A program made the position numbers and the translations under genes. Below, in pieces: positions 1 to 6,334 of a stretch of 12,948 nt of DNA; within the stretch, counting starts at the first letter, position 1, and each line of letters starts with the position of its first letter. This stretch comes from Kiloniellaceae bacterium (GTDB taxonomy: Bacteria > Pseudomonadota > Alphaproteobacteria > Kiloniellales > Kiloniellaceae). The DNA lies in assembly GCA_028280915.1 (NCBI GenBank), contig JANQKX010000626.1, positions 1 through 12,948 on the forward strand. The letters are read 5' to 3'. The notes beneath the pieces are model-generated. The model ran no database searches and had not been told where the DNA came from. It saw nothing but the letters and a program-made list of their open reading frames with translations.

Positions 1-1836
1 CGCTCGGACATGCCGGTCACCCAGTTCAACATGAAGTTCGTGGAACAGGCCGGGCTGGTCAAATTCGACTTCCTGGGCCTGAAGACCCTGACCGTGCTGT
101 CCAAGGCCTGCGAGCTGATCGCCCAGCGGGGCGAGACGGTGGAGCTGGACAACCTGCCGCTGGACGATCCGCTTACCTTCGAAATGCTGAGCCGGGCCGA
201 AACGGTGGCGGTGTTCCAGCTGGAATCCTCGGGCATGCGCGACATCCTGCGCCGTCTCAAGCCCGACCGTTTCGAGGACATCATCGCCGTGGTGGCCCTC
301 TACCGTCCCGGTCCCATGGACAACATCCCCAGCTACATCCGGCGCAAGCACGGCGACGAGGAGCCCGACTACCTCTACGAAACCCTGGAAGGCATCCTGA
401 AGGAAACCTACGGGATCATGATCTACCAGGAACAGGTGCTTCAGATCGCCCAGGTCCTGGCCGGGTTCAGCCTGGGATCGGCCGACATCCTGCGCCGGGC
501 CATGGGCAAAAAGATCCAGTCGGAGATGGATGCCCAGCGCATGAAATTCGTCGAGGGCGCGGTGGAAAAGGGGGTCAACAAAAACAAGGCCTCCGAGATC
601 TTCGACCAGGTCAACAAGTTCGCCGGCTACGGCTTTAACAAGGCGCACGCGGCGGCCTATGCGCTGGTGGCCTATCAAACCGCCTATCTGAAGGCCCACT
701 ATCCGGTGGAACTGCTCGCCGCCACCATGACCTACGACATGGGCAATACGGACAAGCTCAACGTCTTCCGTCAGGAATTACAACGGCTTAAAATTCCTTT
801 GTTGCCGCCTGATGTGAACCACTCCCTGGCCGATTTCGGGGTGGAGACCCTTGCCGACGGGCGCAAGGCCATCCGTTATGCCTTGGCGGCGGTGAAAAAC
901 GTGGGCGCGGCGGCCATGGCCGACATGGTGACCGAGCGGGCGGCCCAGGGCCCCTTTAAATCTCTGGCGGAGTTTACCACCCGTTTGGACCCGCGGGCGG
1001 TCAACAAGCGCCAGATCGAGAACCTGGCCTGCGCCGGGGCTTTCGAGGGTCTGGTGGCGAACCGGCGCCAGGTCTATGCCGCCGCCGAGGTGATCGTGCG
1101 CCACGCCGCCGCCGCCGCCAATGAGCGGGAAAGCGCCCAGGTGAACCTCTTCGGGGGCGCCGACGATACGGCCCAGCCGGCCGAGCTGCCCTTGCCCCGG
1201 GTGGAGGATTGGCCCGGCATGGACCGCCTGCGCCAGGAGTTCGACGCCATCGGGTTTTACCTCTCGGCCCATCCCCTGGACGCCTATGGCAAGAGCCTGG
1301 AAAAGCTCAAGGTGGTGTCCTATCAGGAATTGCTCCAGTCCGAGACCCTGGGGCGCTTCAACCTGGCGGGCATCGTGATTGGCAAGCGGGAGCTCAACAG
1401 CCGCAAGGGCAACCGCATGGCCTTTGTCCAGTGCTCGGATACCAGCGGCGTGTTCGAGGTCACCTTGTTCTCCGAGACCCTGGCCAGTTACCGGGACCTG
1501 TTGGACAGCGCGCAGCCCCTGCATTTCGTGGTGACCGCCGATCGCCGCAGCGCCGAGGAGGAACCGCGCCTGACCGTGCAGGCCATCGAGCCCTTGGACA
1601 AGGTGGCGGCCCGCTCGGCCGCCGGTCTGCGCCTCTTCATGGCTCAGGAATCCCATTTGAACAGCCTTAGGGCTTTGCTGGAACGGGAAGGGCCGGGACG
1701 GGGCCGGGTGGCCATCGTGTTGGATCTGGATGCGGAACAAGAAGTGGAGTTCGAGCTGCCGGGCAAATACCGGCTCAGCGGTGCCCTGCGCCAGGCCATC
1801 AAATCCATCCCCGGGGTGGGCATCCAAGATCTTTAG
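1..1836 (+). CDS. dnaE: DNA polymerase III subunit alpha, C-terminal half (5' end outside window)
   Basis: This is the catalytic subunit of the replicative DNA polymerase, a C-family polymerase acting in the replisome. The frame is open from base 1 (Arg-Ser-Asp-Met...), so the true start lies outside the window. Residue numbers here count from base 1. FDFLGL at 22-27 holds the third palm-domain catalytic Asp (D23, equivalent to E. coli D555). The fingers region follows, with FQLESSGMRDILRRLKP, ALYRPGPMDNIP and GYGFNKAHAAAYA. Next come a helix-hairpin-helix segment, a clamp-binding peptide QVNLF at 380-384, and an OB fold starting near FNLAGIVIGKRELNSRKGNR. The 588 residues after D23 compare with about 605 in E. 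coli, so the C-terminus looks complete and the whole protein would be near 1,140 residues. The PHP domain and the first two catalytic aspartates are not visible here. The identification is secure. Confidence 0.98.
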   Translation, partial: RSDMPVTQFNMKFVEQAGLVKFDFLGLKTLTVLSKACELIAQRGETVELDNLPLDDPLTFEMLSRAETVAVFQLESSGMRDILRRLKPDRFEDIIAVVALYRPGPMDNIPSYIRRKHGDEEPDYLYETLEGILKETYGIMIYQEQVLQIAQVLAGFSLGSADILRRAMGKKIQSEMDAQRMKFVEGAVEKGVNKNKASEIFDQVNKFAGYGFNKAHAAAYALVAYQTAYLKAHYPVELLAATMTYDMGNTDKLNVFRQELQRLKIPLLPPDVNHSLADFGVETLADGRKAIRYALAAVKNVGAAAMADMVTERAAQGPFKSLAEFTTRLDPRAVNKRQIENLACAGAFEGLVANRRQVYAAAEVIVRHAAAAANERESAQVNLFGGADDTAQPAELPLPRVEDWPGMDRLRQEFDAIGFYLSAHPLDAYGKSLEKLKVVSYQELLQSETLGRFNLAGIVIGKRELNSRKGNRMAFVQCSDTSGVFEVTLFSETLASYRDLLDSAQPLHFVVTADRRSAEEEPRLTVQAIEPLDKVAARSAAGLRLFMAQESHLNSLRALLEREGPGRGRVAIVLDLDAEQEVEFELPGKYRLSGALRQAIKSIPGVGIQDL

Positions 1837-1877
1837 GCACGGTGCCATCTCCAGGTATGGCGCCCCGAGGTATGCGG

Positions 1878-1899
1878 CGAGGGCCCAAAAGGGCGCTCG
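1878..1899 (+). terminator. weak hairpin after dnaE, possible transcription end
   Basis: CGAG-G-GCCC, loop AAAA, GGGC-G-CTCG folds into two 4-bp helices separated by a G-G mismatch, about 40 bases after the dnaE stop. There is no T-tract directly after it, only ATTCGG, so a classical intrinsic terminator is not supported. GCGCCC at 1860-1865 could compete for GGGCGC at 1891-1896. It sits between the dnaE stop and the rpsB promoter, where a dnaE transcript end would be expected. Confidence 0.25.
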
Positions 1900-1925
1900 A
1901 TTCGGTGGAAAAGGGGGGATTTTGC

Positions 1926-1954
1926 TTGCAATTTCCCTGGCGCGGGCTTATCTA
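1926..1954 (+). promoter_or_regulatory. probable sigma70-type promoter of the rpsB-tsf operon
   Basis: TTGCAA at 1926-1931 and TATCTA at 1949-1954 are separated by exactly 17 bp, the ideal sigma70 spacing. The -35 shares TTG with the consensus and sits in the CTTGC context common in alphaproteobacterial ribosomal promoters. The element lies 142 bases upstream of the rpsB start in otherwise non-coding DNA. The predicted transcript would begin near 1961 and carry a leader of about 135 nt. The assignment rests on sequence match and position only. Confidence 0.6.
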
Positions 1955-1960
1955 GCCGCC

Positions 1961-2095
1961 AACTTTAACCTCACACGCAAGCATCGCGGCCCCTGAGGGA
2001 GAAATTCTCAGGGTCGCTCCGGTGTATGGTCTTAGTCCCGGAATAGGCTGGGGTCATATGACAGGCTTGCGGTGGCTTAACCGGAGAAGGATCTT
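1961..2095 (+). promoter_or_regulatory. structured rpsB mRNA leader, candidate S2 autoregulatory region
   Basis: The untranslated stretch between the predicted transcription start and the rpsB start codon contains a strong hairpin at 1986-2017. CCCTGAG (1991-1997) pairs perfectly with CTCAGGG (2007-2013), and GCGG (1986-1989) pairs with TCGC (2014-2017) across a single bulged C. Further down are the palindrome GTCATATGAC (2053-2062) and a Shine-Dalgarno GGAGAAGG at 2083-2090, five bases before the ATG. In E. coli, S2 represses translation of its own rpsB-tsf mRNA through the leader. A similar role here is inference from position and structure; I cannot match it to a specific RNA family by eye. 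Confidence 0.45.
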
Positions 2096-3040
2096 ATGGC
2101 GACTCCAAGCTTTACCATGCGCCAGCTGTTGGAAGCAGGCGTTCATTTCGGACACACCACTCGGCGCTGGAACCCGAAAATGGCCCCCTTTATCTTCGGG
2201 GTCCGTAACGGCATCCACATTCTCGACCTCGAGCAGTCCGTCCCCTTGCTTCACCAGGGCCTGGGCGCCGTGCGGGAAGTGGTGGCCGGCGGCGGCCGGG
2301 TGCTCTTTGTGGGCACCAAGCGCCAGGCCAGCGAGATCGTGGCCGGCGCGGCTTCCCGCTGCGGTCAATACTACGTCAACCATCGCTGGTTGGGCGGCAT
2401 GCTGACCAACTGGAAAACCATCTCCAATTCCATCAAACGCCTGGGCACTGTGGAACAGCGCCTGGTGGAGGATCAAAGCCTGCTCACCAAAAAGGAGCTG
2501 CTCAACCTGACCCGGGAACGGGACAAGCTGGAGCGGGCCCTGGGCGGCATCAAGGAGATGGGCGGCTTGCCCGACATCTTGTTTGTCATTGACTCCAACA
2601 AGGAACACATCGCGATCCAGGAAGCCAACACCCTGGGCATCCCCGTGGTGGCGATCCTGGATTCCAATTCCAGCCCGCAGGGCGTGACCTATCCGGTGCC
2701 GGGCAACGACGACGCGATCCGCGCCATTCAGCTTTATTGCGACCTGGTGGCTGAATCCGTGCTCGACGGCATCCAGGCTGAACTGATCTCCTCGGGCACC
2801 GATATCGGTGAGAGCGAAGAAGCCCCCAGCGAGCCGGCCCTGGATGAAGCGGCCGCCGCTGCAACTGAAGCCGTAACCGAAGCCGCGACGGAAACCGCCA
2901 CGGAATCCGAAGCTGAAGCGCCGCAGGAATCGGCAGCCGAGACCACAGAGGCCGCGGCGGCACCGGAAGCGGGCGACAGCGACACAAAGCCAGATTCGGA
3001 AGCAACCGAAACGGAATCGCAACAGCAAGCGACGGCGTAA
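2096..3040 (+). CDS. rpsB: 30S ribosomal protein S2 with long acidic C-terminal tail
   Basis: S2 binds the small ribosomal subunit between head and body, and is needed for S1 to join. The protein is 314 residues, against 241 in E. coli. The conserved core runs from MRQLLEAGVHFGH (8-20) and RRWNPKMAPFIFG (23-35) through GTKRQASE (73-80), NHRWLGGMLTNW (95-106) and ILDSNSSPQGVTYPVPGNDDA (187-207). Residues from about 235 to 314 form a low-complexity tail rich in Ala, Glu, Thr and Ser with almost no basic residues, predicted disordered. Such tails are known from alphaproteobacterial S2 proteins; their role is not clear. The ATG is set by GGAGAAGG five bases upstream. The gene is first in the rpsB-tsf operon and is preceded by a structured leader. 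Confidence 0.97.
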   Translation: MATPSFTMRQLLEAGVHFGHTTRRWNPKMAPFIFGVRNGIHILDLEQSVPLLHQGLGAVREVVAGGGRVLFVGTKRQASEIVAGAASRCGQYYVNHRWLGGMLTNWKTISNSIKRLGTVEQRLVEDQSLLTKKELLNLTRERDKLERALGGIKEMGGLPDILFVIDSNKEHIAIQEANTLGIPVVAILDSNSSPQGVTYPVPGNDDAIRAIQLYCDLVAESVLDGIQAELISSGTDIGESEEAPSEPALDEAAAAATEAVTEAATETATESEAEAPQESAAETTEAAAAPEAGDSDTKPDSEATETESQQQATA

Positions 3041-3057
3041 CTTAGGACTTATCTTTC

Positions 3058-3092
3058 GGCCAGGCCGGGCGATTGCATTCGCCGGCCTGGCT
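3058..3092 (+). promoter_or_regulatory. strong hairpin in the rpsB-tsf spacer
   Basis: CCAGGCCGG(G)CGA at 3060-3072 pairs with TCGCCGGCCTGG at 3079-3090 around a six-base loop, with one bulged G. The stem extends outward by a G-C and a G-T pair, giving about 14 pairs that are almost all G-C. No T-run follows (CTTCGCATGA), so full termination is unlikely. It more likely stabilises the upstream rpsB message against 3' decay, or lowers read-through so that S2 and EF-Ts levels differ. It lies 17 bases after the rpsB stop and 42 before the tsf start. Confidence 0.6.
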
Positions 3093-3134
3093 TCGCATGA
3101 CGTAAACGACGAACTGAAAAATGAGGTATGTGAT

Positions 3135-4061
3135 ATGGCCGCTATTTCCGCTGCGCTGGTAAAGGAGCTGCGTGAGAAGTCGGGCGCCGGCATGATGGAC
3201 TGCAAAAAGGCGCTTGTGGAAACGGATGGAGACGTGGAAGGGGCCGTGGATTGGCTCCGCAAAAAAGGTCTGGCCGCCGCGGCCAAGAAAGCCGGTCGCG
3301 TGGCCGCCGAAGGGCTGGTCGGCGTGGCGCTGGATGGCTCCCGGGGCGCCATCATCGAAGTCAACGCGGAAACCGACTTCGTGGCCCGCAACGAGAATTT
3401 TCAGGAATTCGTGCGGGGCGCCGCCCAATTGGCTCTGACGGCGGGCGACGACTTGGACGCCTTCATGAAAGTTGCCTATCCGGGCAGCGACCATGACGTG
3501 GCGGGCCAATTGACCCAGATGATCGCCACCATCGGTGAGAACATGAGCCTGCGCCGCATGGCCCAGCTTTCCGTCAGCGACGGCGTGGTGGCCTCCTACA
3601 TCCATAATCAGGTCGTGCCCGGCATGGGCAAGCAAGGGGTGCTGGTTGCACTGGAGTCCACCGGCGACAAGGATCAGCTCGCCGCGCTGGGCAAGCAGTT
3701 GGCAATGCACGTGGCGGCCGCCCAGCCCTTGGCCGTGGACCGGGACGGGGTCGATCCCTCCGAGCTGGACCGGGAGCGGGAAATTCTCAGCGACCAGGCC
3801 CGCGCCAGCGGCAAGCCGGAGGAAATCATCGCCAAGATGGTCGAAGGCCGCTTGCGCAAGTTCTACGAGGAAAACTGCCTGCTGGAGCAGGTCTTTGTGA
3901 TCGACGGCGAAACCAAGGTCGGCAAGGCCGTCGAGAAGACGGCCAAGGACCTGGGCGCCGATGTCAAGGTAGCCGGCTTCGTGCGCTTCAAGCTGGGCGA
4001 GGGCGTGGAACGCGAGGAAAGCGATTTCGCGGCCGAGGTCGCGGCCACTCTCGGCGGCTGA
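3135..4061 (+). CDS. tsf: elongation factor Ts
   Basis: EF-Ts is the nucleotide exchange factor that releases GDP from EF-Tu in the cytoplasm. The 308 residues match the usual bacterial length (E. coli 283, alphaproteobacteria often slightly over 300). The N-terminal UBA-like module is clear: AALVKELREKSGAGMMDCKKAL (6-27), then EGAVDWLRKKGLAAAAKKAGR. The EF-Tu-contacting motif TDFVARN is at 80-86. The coiled-coil part and the C-terminal core follow (LREFYEE-like segment LRKFYEENCLLEQ, then a KLGEG ending). The start is set by ATGAGG at 3121-3126, eight bases before the ATG. It is cotranscribed with rpsB, as in nearly all bacteria. Confidence 0.97.
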   Translation: MAAISAALVKELREKSGAGMMDCKKALVETDGDVEGAVDWLRKKGLAAAAKKAGRVAAEGLVGVALDGSRGAIIEVNAETDFVARNENFQEFVRGAAQLALTAGDDLDAFMKVAYPGSDHDVAGQLTQMIATIGENMSLRRMAQLSVSDGVVASYIHNQVVPGMGKQGVLVALESTGDKDQLAALGKQLAMHVAAAQPLAVDRDGVDPSELDREREILSDQARASGKPEEIIAKMVEGRLRKFYEENCLLEQVFVIDGETKVGKAVEKTAKDLGADVKVAGFVRFKLGEGVEREESDFAAEVAATLGG

Positions 4062-4099
4062 TCTTTCGGCGGTCAAATTCGGCGGGGCGGCAGTCGCAG

Positions 4100-4125
4100 C
4101 CCGATCGGCGGGATTTTTGCCGATC
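4100..4125 (+). terminator. terminator-like structure after tsf
   Basis: Two overlapping folds are possible, 39 bases after the tsf stop. One is a short hairpin CCCG (4100-4103) with CGGG (4109-4112), followed directly by ATTTTT, like a weak intrinsic terminator. The other is GATCGGC (4103-4109) pairing with GCCGATC (4119-4125), which places the T-run in the loop. The two are mutually exclusive. The first would end the rpsB-tsf transcript; the second is longer (7 bp) and would mask it. Whether they compete in vivo is unknown. Confidence 0.4.
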
Positions 4126-4132
4126 TCATCGC

Positions 4133-4161
4133 TCGGATTTGCGGGCGGGCTGGGGTAAAAT
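4133..4161 (+). promoter_or_regulatory. possible promoter upstream of pyrH
   Basis: TAAAAT at 4156-4161 is a near-consensus -10 hexamer and the only AT-rich hexamer of this kind in a very GC-rich spacer. The segment 17 bp upstream, TCGGAT (4133-4138), is a poor -35. The pair sits after the terminator-like structure and 113 bases before the pyrH start, a sensible place for a promoter driving pyrH-frr-uppS-cdsA-dxr. The weak -35 keeps confidence low. Confidence 0.35.
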
Positions 4162-4167
4162 AGGGCA

Positions 4168-4248
4168 CTGGCGCCGCGCGACTCGGGGGAGTTCGGCTCG
4201 GCGGCGCTGGCCCGCGTCAGCTTCCCGGCCTTGCCTGCGTGCCGCAGG
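4168..4248 (+). promoter_or_regulatory. GC-rich stem-loops in the pyrH leader
   Basis: GCGCCGC (4171-4177) pairs with GCGGCGC (4201-4207), extended by two G-T pairs and a C-G pair to about ten pairs. Inside it, ACTC (4181-4184) and GAGT (4189-4192) form a small inner hairpin. A second hairpin, CCTGCG-TGC-CGCAGG (4234-4248), lies just ahead of the pyrH ribosome binding site. The folds are visible in the sequence, but high GC content makes chance stems likely, and no known regulatory RNA is recognised. Confidence 0.3.
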
Positions 4249-4274
4249 TCCGCGGCCGCCACATAGGGGGTAAT

Positions 4275-5015
4275 ATGTCCGATAAAGCCGCAATGCGTCC
4301 AAATTATCGCCGTGTTCTCTTGAAAATTTCCGGCGAGGCCCTGATGGGGCCAAAGGACTATGGTTTAGATTCGGGCATGGTGGAATCCATTGCACAAGAC
4401 GTGAAAGCCGTGCATGGCATGGGGGTGCAGGTTTGCCTGGTGGTGGGCGGCGGCAACATCTACCGTGGACTGGCCGGCGCCGCGGCGGGCATGGAACGGG
4501 CCAGCGCCGACTACATGGGCATGCTGGCCACGGTCATCAATGCTCTTGCCTTGCAGAACGCGCTGGAAATGATCGGCGTGGACACCCGGGTGCAAACCGC
4601 GATCCCCATGGAGTCCGTGGCCGAGCCCTATATTCGCCGCCGCGCGGTGCGTCATTTGGAAAAACACCGGGTGGTGATTTTCGGCGCCGGCACGGGCAAT
4701 CCCTTTTTCACCACGGACACGGCGGCCGCCCTTCGGGCGTCGGAGATGGGCTGCGAGGTCTTGCTGAAAGGCACCAAGGTGGACGGGGTCTACGATGCGG
4801 ATCCGGCCAAGGTTTCCACGGCCAAGCGATTTGAACGCTTGTCATATATGGATGTTTTCCGCCACGATATAGCGGTCATGGATCACGCCGCCATTTCATT
4901 GGCGCGGGAGAATGACATACCGATTTTGGTGTTTTCAATCTATGAATCGGGCGCCTTCGCCGACGTTTTGTGCGGCGACGGCCGCTTTACAGTTGTGCAA
5001 AATGGTGAGGACTGA
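4275..5015 (+). CDS. pyrH: UMP kinase
   Basis: PyrH phosphorylates UMP to UDP with ATP, the step that commits pyrimidines to nucleic acid and nucleotide-sugar synthesis. It acts as a cytoplasmic hexamer of the amino-acid kinase fold. From the chosen start the protein is 246 residues (E. coli 241). Motifs are LLKISGEALMG (15-25, with the phosphate-binding Lys17), the glycine loop VVGGGNIYRG (56-65), DYMGMLATVINALALQNALE (79-98), GAGTGNPFFTTDTAAALRA (137-155) and LLKGTKVDGVYDADP (163-177). The ATG at 4275 is preferred because AGGGGG at 4265-4270 precedes it; an in-frame ATG at 4239 would add 12 unconserved residues and lacks a clear binding site. The frr gene follows after three bases. Confidence 0.97.
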   Translation: MSDKAAMRPNYRRVLLKISGEALMGPKDYGLDSGMVESIAQDVKAVHGMGVQVCLVVGGGNIYRGLAGAAAGMERASADYMGMLATVINALALQNALEMIGVDTRVQTAIPMESVAEPYIRRRAVRHLEKHRVVIFGAGTGNPFFTTDTAAALRASEMGCEVLLKGTKVDGVYDADPAKVSTAKRFERLSYMDVFRHDIAVMDHAAISLARENDIPILVFSIYESGAFADVLCGDGRFTVVQNGED

Positions 5016-5018
5016 ACC

Positions 5019-5576
5019 ATGTCGGACCCGAATTTAAGAGATCTAAAACGCAGGATGGATGGGGCCTTGGAAGCCCTGACGAAGGAGTTTGCCGGCTTGC
5101 GCACCGGCCGGGCGTCCACCAGCCTCTTGGAGCCCCTGACCGTGGAAGCCTATGGCGCCACCGTTCCCATCAACCAGGTGGCAAGCATTTCCGTGCCCGA
5201 GCCGCGCATGGTGTCGGTTCAGGTCTGGGACAAATCCATGACCAGCGCGGTGGAGCGGGCCATCCGGGAATCAGGCCTTGGGCTCAACCCGATCAACGAC
5301 GGCCAGATGGTGCGGGTGCCCATCCCGCCCTTGTCTGAGGAGCGCCGCGTGGAGTTGACGAAAATCGCGGGCAAGTATGCCGAGCAGGCCCGGGTGGCGG
5401 TCCGCAACGTGCGCCGTGACGGCATGGACGACTTGAAACGGCGGGAGAAGGACGGCGAAATCTCCCAAGACGAGCATCATTTGTGGAACGACGAAATCCA
5501 GAGCTTGACCGACAAGCACATTAAATCCATTGATGAAGCCCTGGCCCAGAAAGAAGAAGAAATCCTTCACGTGTAA
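5019..5576 (+). CDS. frr: ribosome recycling factor
   Basis: RRF works with EF-G to split the post-termination ribosome so that subunits can be reused. The product is 185 residues, exactly the standard length. The family signature is continuous: LRTGRAS near 28-34, the hinge and beta-rich domain II (YGATVPINQVASISVPEPR), then the long helices with GLGLNPINDGQMVRVPIPPL, KYAEQARVAVRNVRRDGMD and LKRREKDGEISQDE. GGTGAGG at 5004-5010, inside the end of pyrH, serves as ribosome binding site, and the pyrH stop lies three bases before the ATG, so translation of the two is probably coupled. The pyrH-frr pair is conserved across Proteobacteria. Confidence 0.98.
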   Translation: MSDPNLRDLKRRMDGALEALTKEFAGLRTGRASTSLLEPLTVEAYGATVPINQVASISVPEPRMVSVQVWDKSMTSAVERAIRESGLGLNPINDGQMVRVPIPPLSEERRVELTKIAGKYAEQARVAVRNVRRDGMDDLKRREKDGEISQDEHHLWNDEIQSLTDKHIKSIDEALAQKEEEILHV

Positions 5577-5596
5577 GGAGCTATCGAGGCTTTAAA

Positions 5597-6334
5597 ATGG
5601 ATCCCTTGCCCGCCTTCACGGATCTGGAAATCCCCCCCCACGTGGCGATTATCATGGATGGCAATGGCCGCTGGGCGCGGGCACGGGGTTTGCCGCGTGT
5701 GCTGGGGCACCAAAAGGGCGCCGAAGCGGTCCGCCGCAGTGTGAAGGGAGCGGCGGACTTGGGAATTCGCTACCTGACCCTTTACGGCTTCTCTTCGGAA
5801 AACTGGCGCCGGCCCATGGCGGAGGTGGAAGACCTCATGGGGCTGTTGCGGCGTTATCTGAAGTCCGAGGTGGCTGAATTGCACCGGGAAGGGGTACGCC
5901 TGCGCATTGTGGGGCAGCGGGACCGACTGCCCCGGGACGTGGTCAATCTGATCGAGGATTCAGAGGCCCTGACCGCGCAGTGTACGCGGCTCAATCTGAC
6001 CCTGGCGCTGAGTTATGGCGCCCGGCACGATATCGTGGCTGCTTGCCGGGCCCTGGCCAACGCCGCGGCGGAAGGACGCCTAGATCCCTCGCAGATCGAC
6101 GAAACCCAGTTCAGCCGCCATCTCTCCACCTGGGACATGCCGGATCCCGATTTGTTGATCCGCACCAGTGGCGAACAGCGCATCAGTAATTTTTTGCTCT
6201 GGGAATCGGCCTATACGGAGTTGGTTTTCATCGACAAGTATTGGCCCGATTTCGACAAATCCGACCTGGCGCAGGCCGTGCAGGAATTCCAAAAACGTGA
6301 TCGGCGATATGGTGCCACCGGCGACCCCCGATAA
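5597..6334 (+). CDS. uppS: isoprenyl transferase, undecaprenyl diphosphate synthase type
   Basis: This cis-prenyltransferase elongates farnesyl diphosphate with isopentenyl units to make undecaprenyl diphosphate, the lipid carrier for peptidoglycan and O-antigen. It is 245 residues (E. coli 253). The catalytic segment HVAIIMDGNGRWA (15-27) contains the essential Asp21 (E. coli D26) and Arg25. Other family motifs are GHQKGAEAVR (37-46), LTLYGFSSENWRRP (60-73), LSYGARHDIVAA (138-149) and the C-terminal DLLIRTSGEQRISNFLLWESAYTELVF (185-211). GAGG at 5586-5589 lies seven bases before the ATG, 20 bases after frr. The 3' end overlaps the likely start of cdsA, and the stop codon lies at the edge of a 15-bp tandem repeat. 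Confidence 0.97.
   Translation: MDPLPAFTDLEIPPHVAIIMDGNGRWARARGLPRVLGHQKGAEAVRRSVKGAADLGIRYLTLYGFSSENWRRPMAEVEDLMGLLRRYLKSEVAELHREGVRLRIVGQRDRLPRDVVNLIEDSEALTAQCTRLNLTLALSYGARHDIVAACRALANAAAEGRLDPSQIDETQFSRHLSTWDMPDPDLLIRTSGEQRISNFLLWESAYTELVFIDKYWPDFDKSDLAQAVQEFQKRDRRYGATGDPR

Noticed and set aside
778..1848. Long antisense open frame (over 350 codons) opposite dnaE
   Set aside because: It mirrors the codon structure of a clearly real dnaE in high-GC DNA; the translated product has no recognisable domain and is rich in His, Gly and Gln, typical of shadow frames.
2053..2062. Palindrome GTCATATGAC upstream of rpsB as an operator site
   Set aside because: It is a single ten-base palindrome well downstream of the predicted promoter. 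It is more likely incidental or part of leader RNA structure; mentioned only within the leader entry.
2054..3391. Antisense open frame of about 445 codons covering rpsB and the start of tsf
   Set aside because: Its product is low-complexity Ser/Arg/Phe-rich sequence made by reading the acidic rpsB tail backwards; both sense genes are certain.
2003..3793. Shared 11-mer GAAATTCTCAG in the rpsB leader hairpin and inside tsf, considered as a common S2 target site
   Set aside because: In tsf it lies in coding sequence and lacks the surrounding stem; there is no other support for a functional link.
3051..4070. Identical 10-mer ATCTTTCGGC just after the rpsB stop (3051-3060) and at the tsf stop (4061-4070)
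   Set aside because: It is only ten bases, found twice, in different structural contexts (the first leads into a hairpin, the second does not). A chance match in biased sequence is likely.
3042..4262. Antisense open frame of about 400 codons opposite tsf
   Set aside because: It covers a certain gene in reverse, with no family motif and no ribosome binding site evidence.
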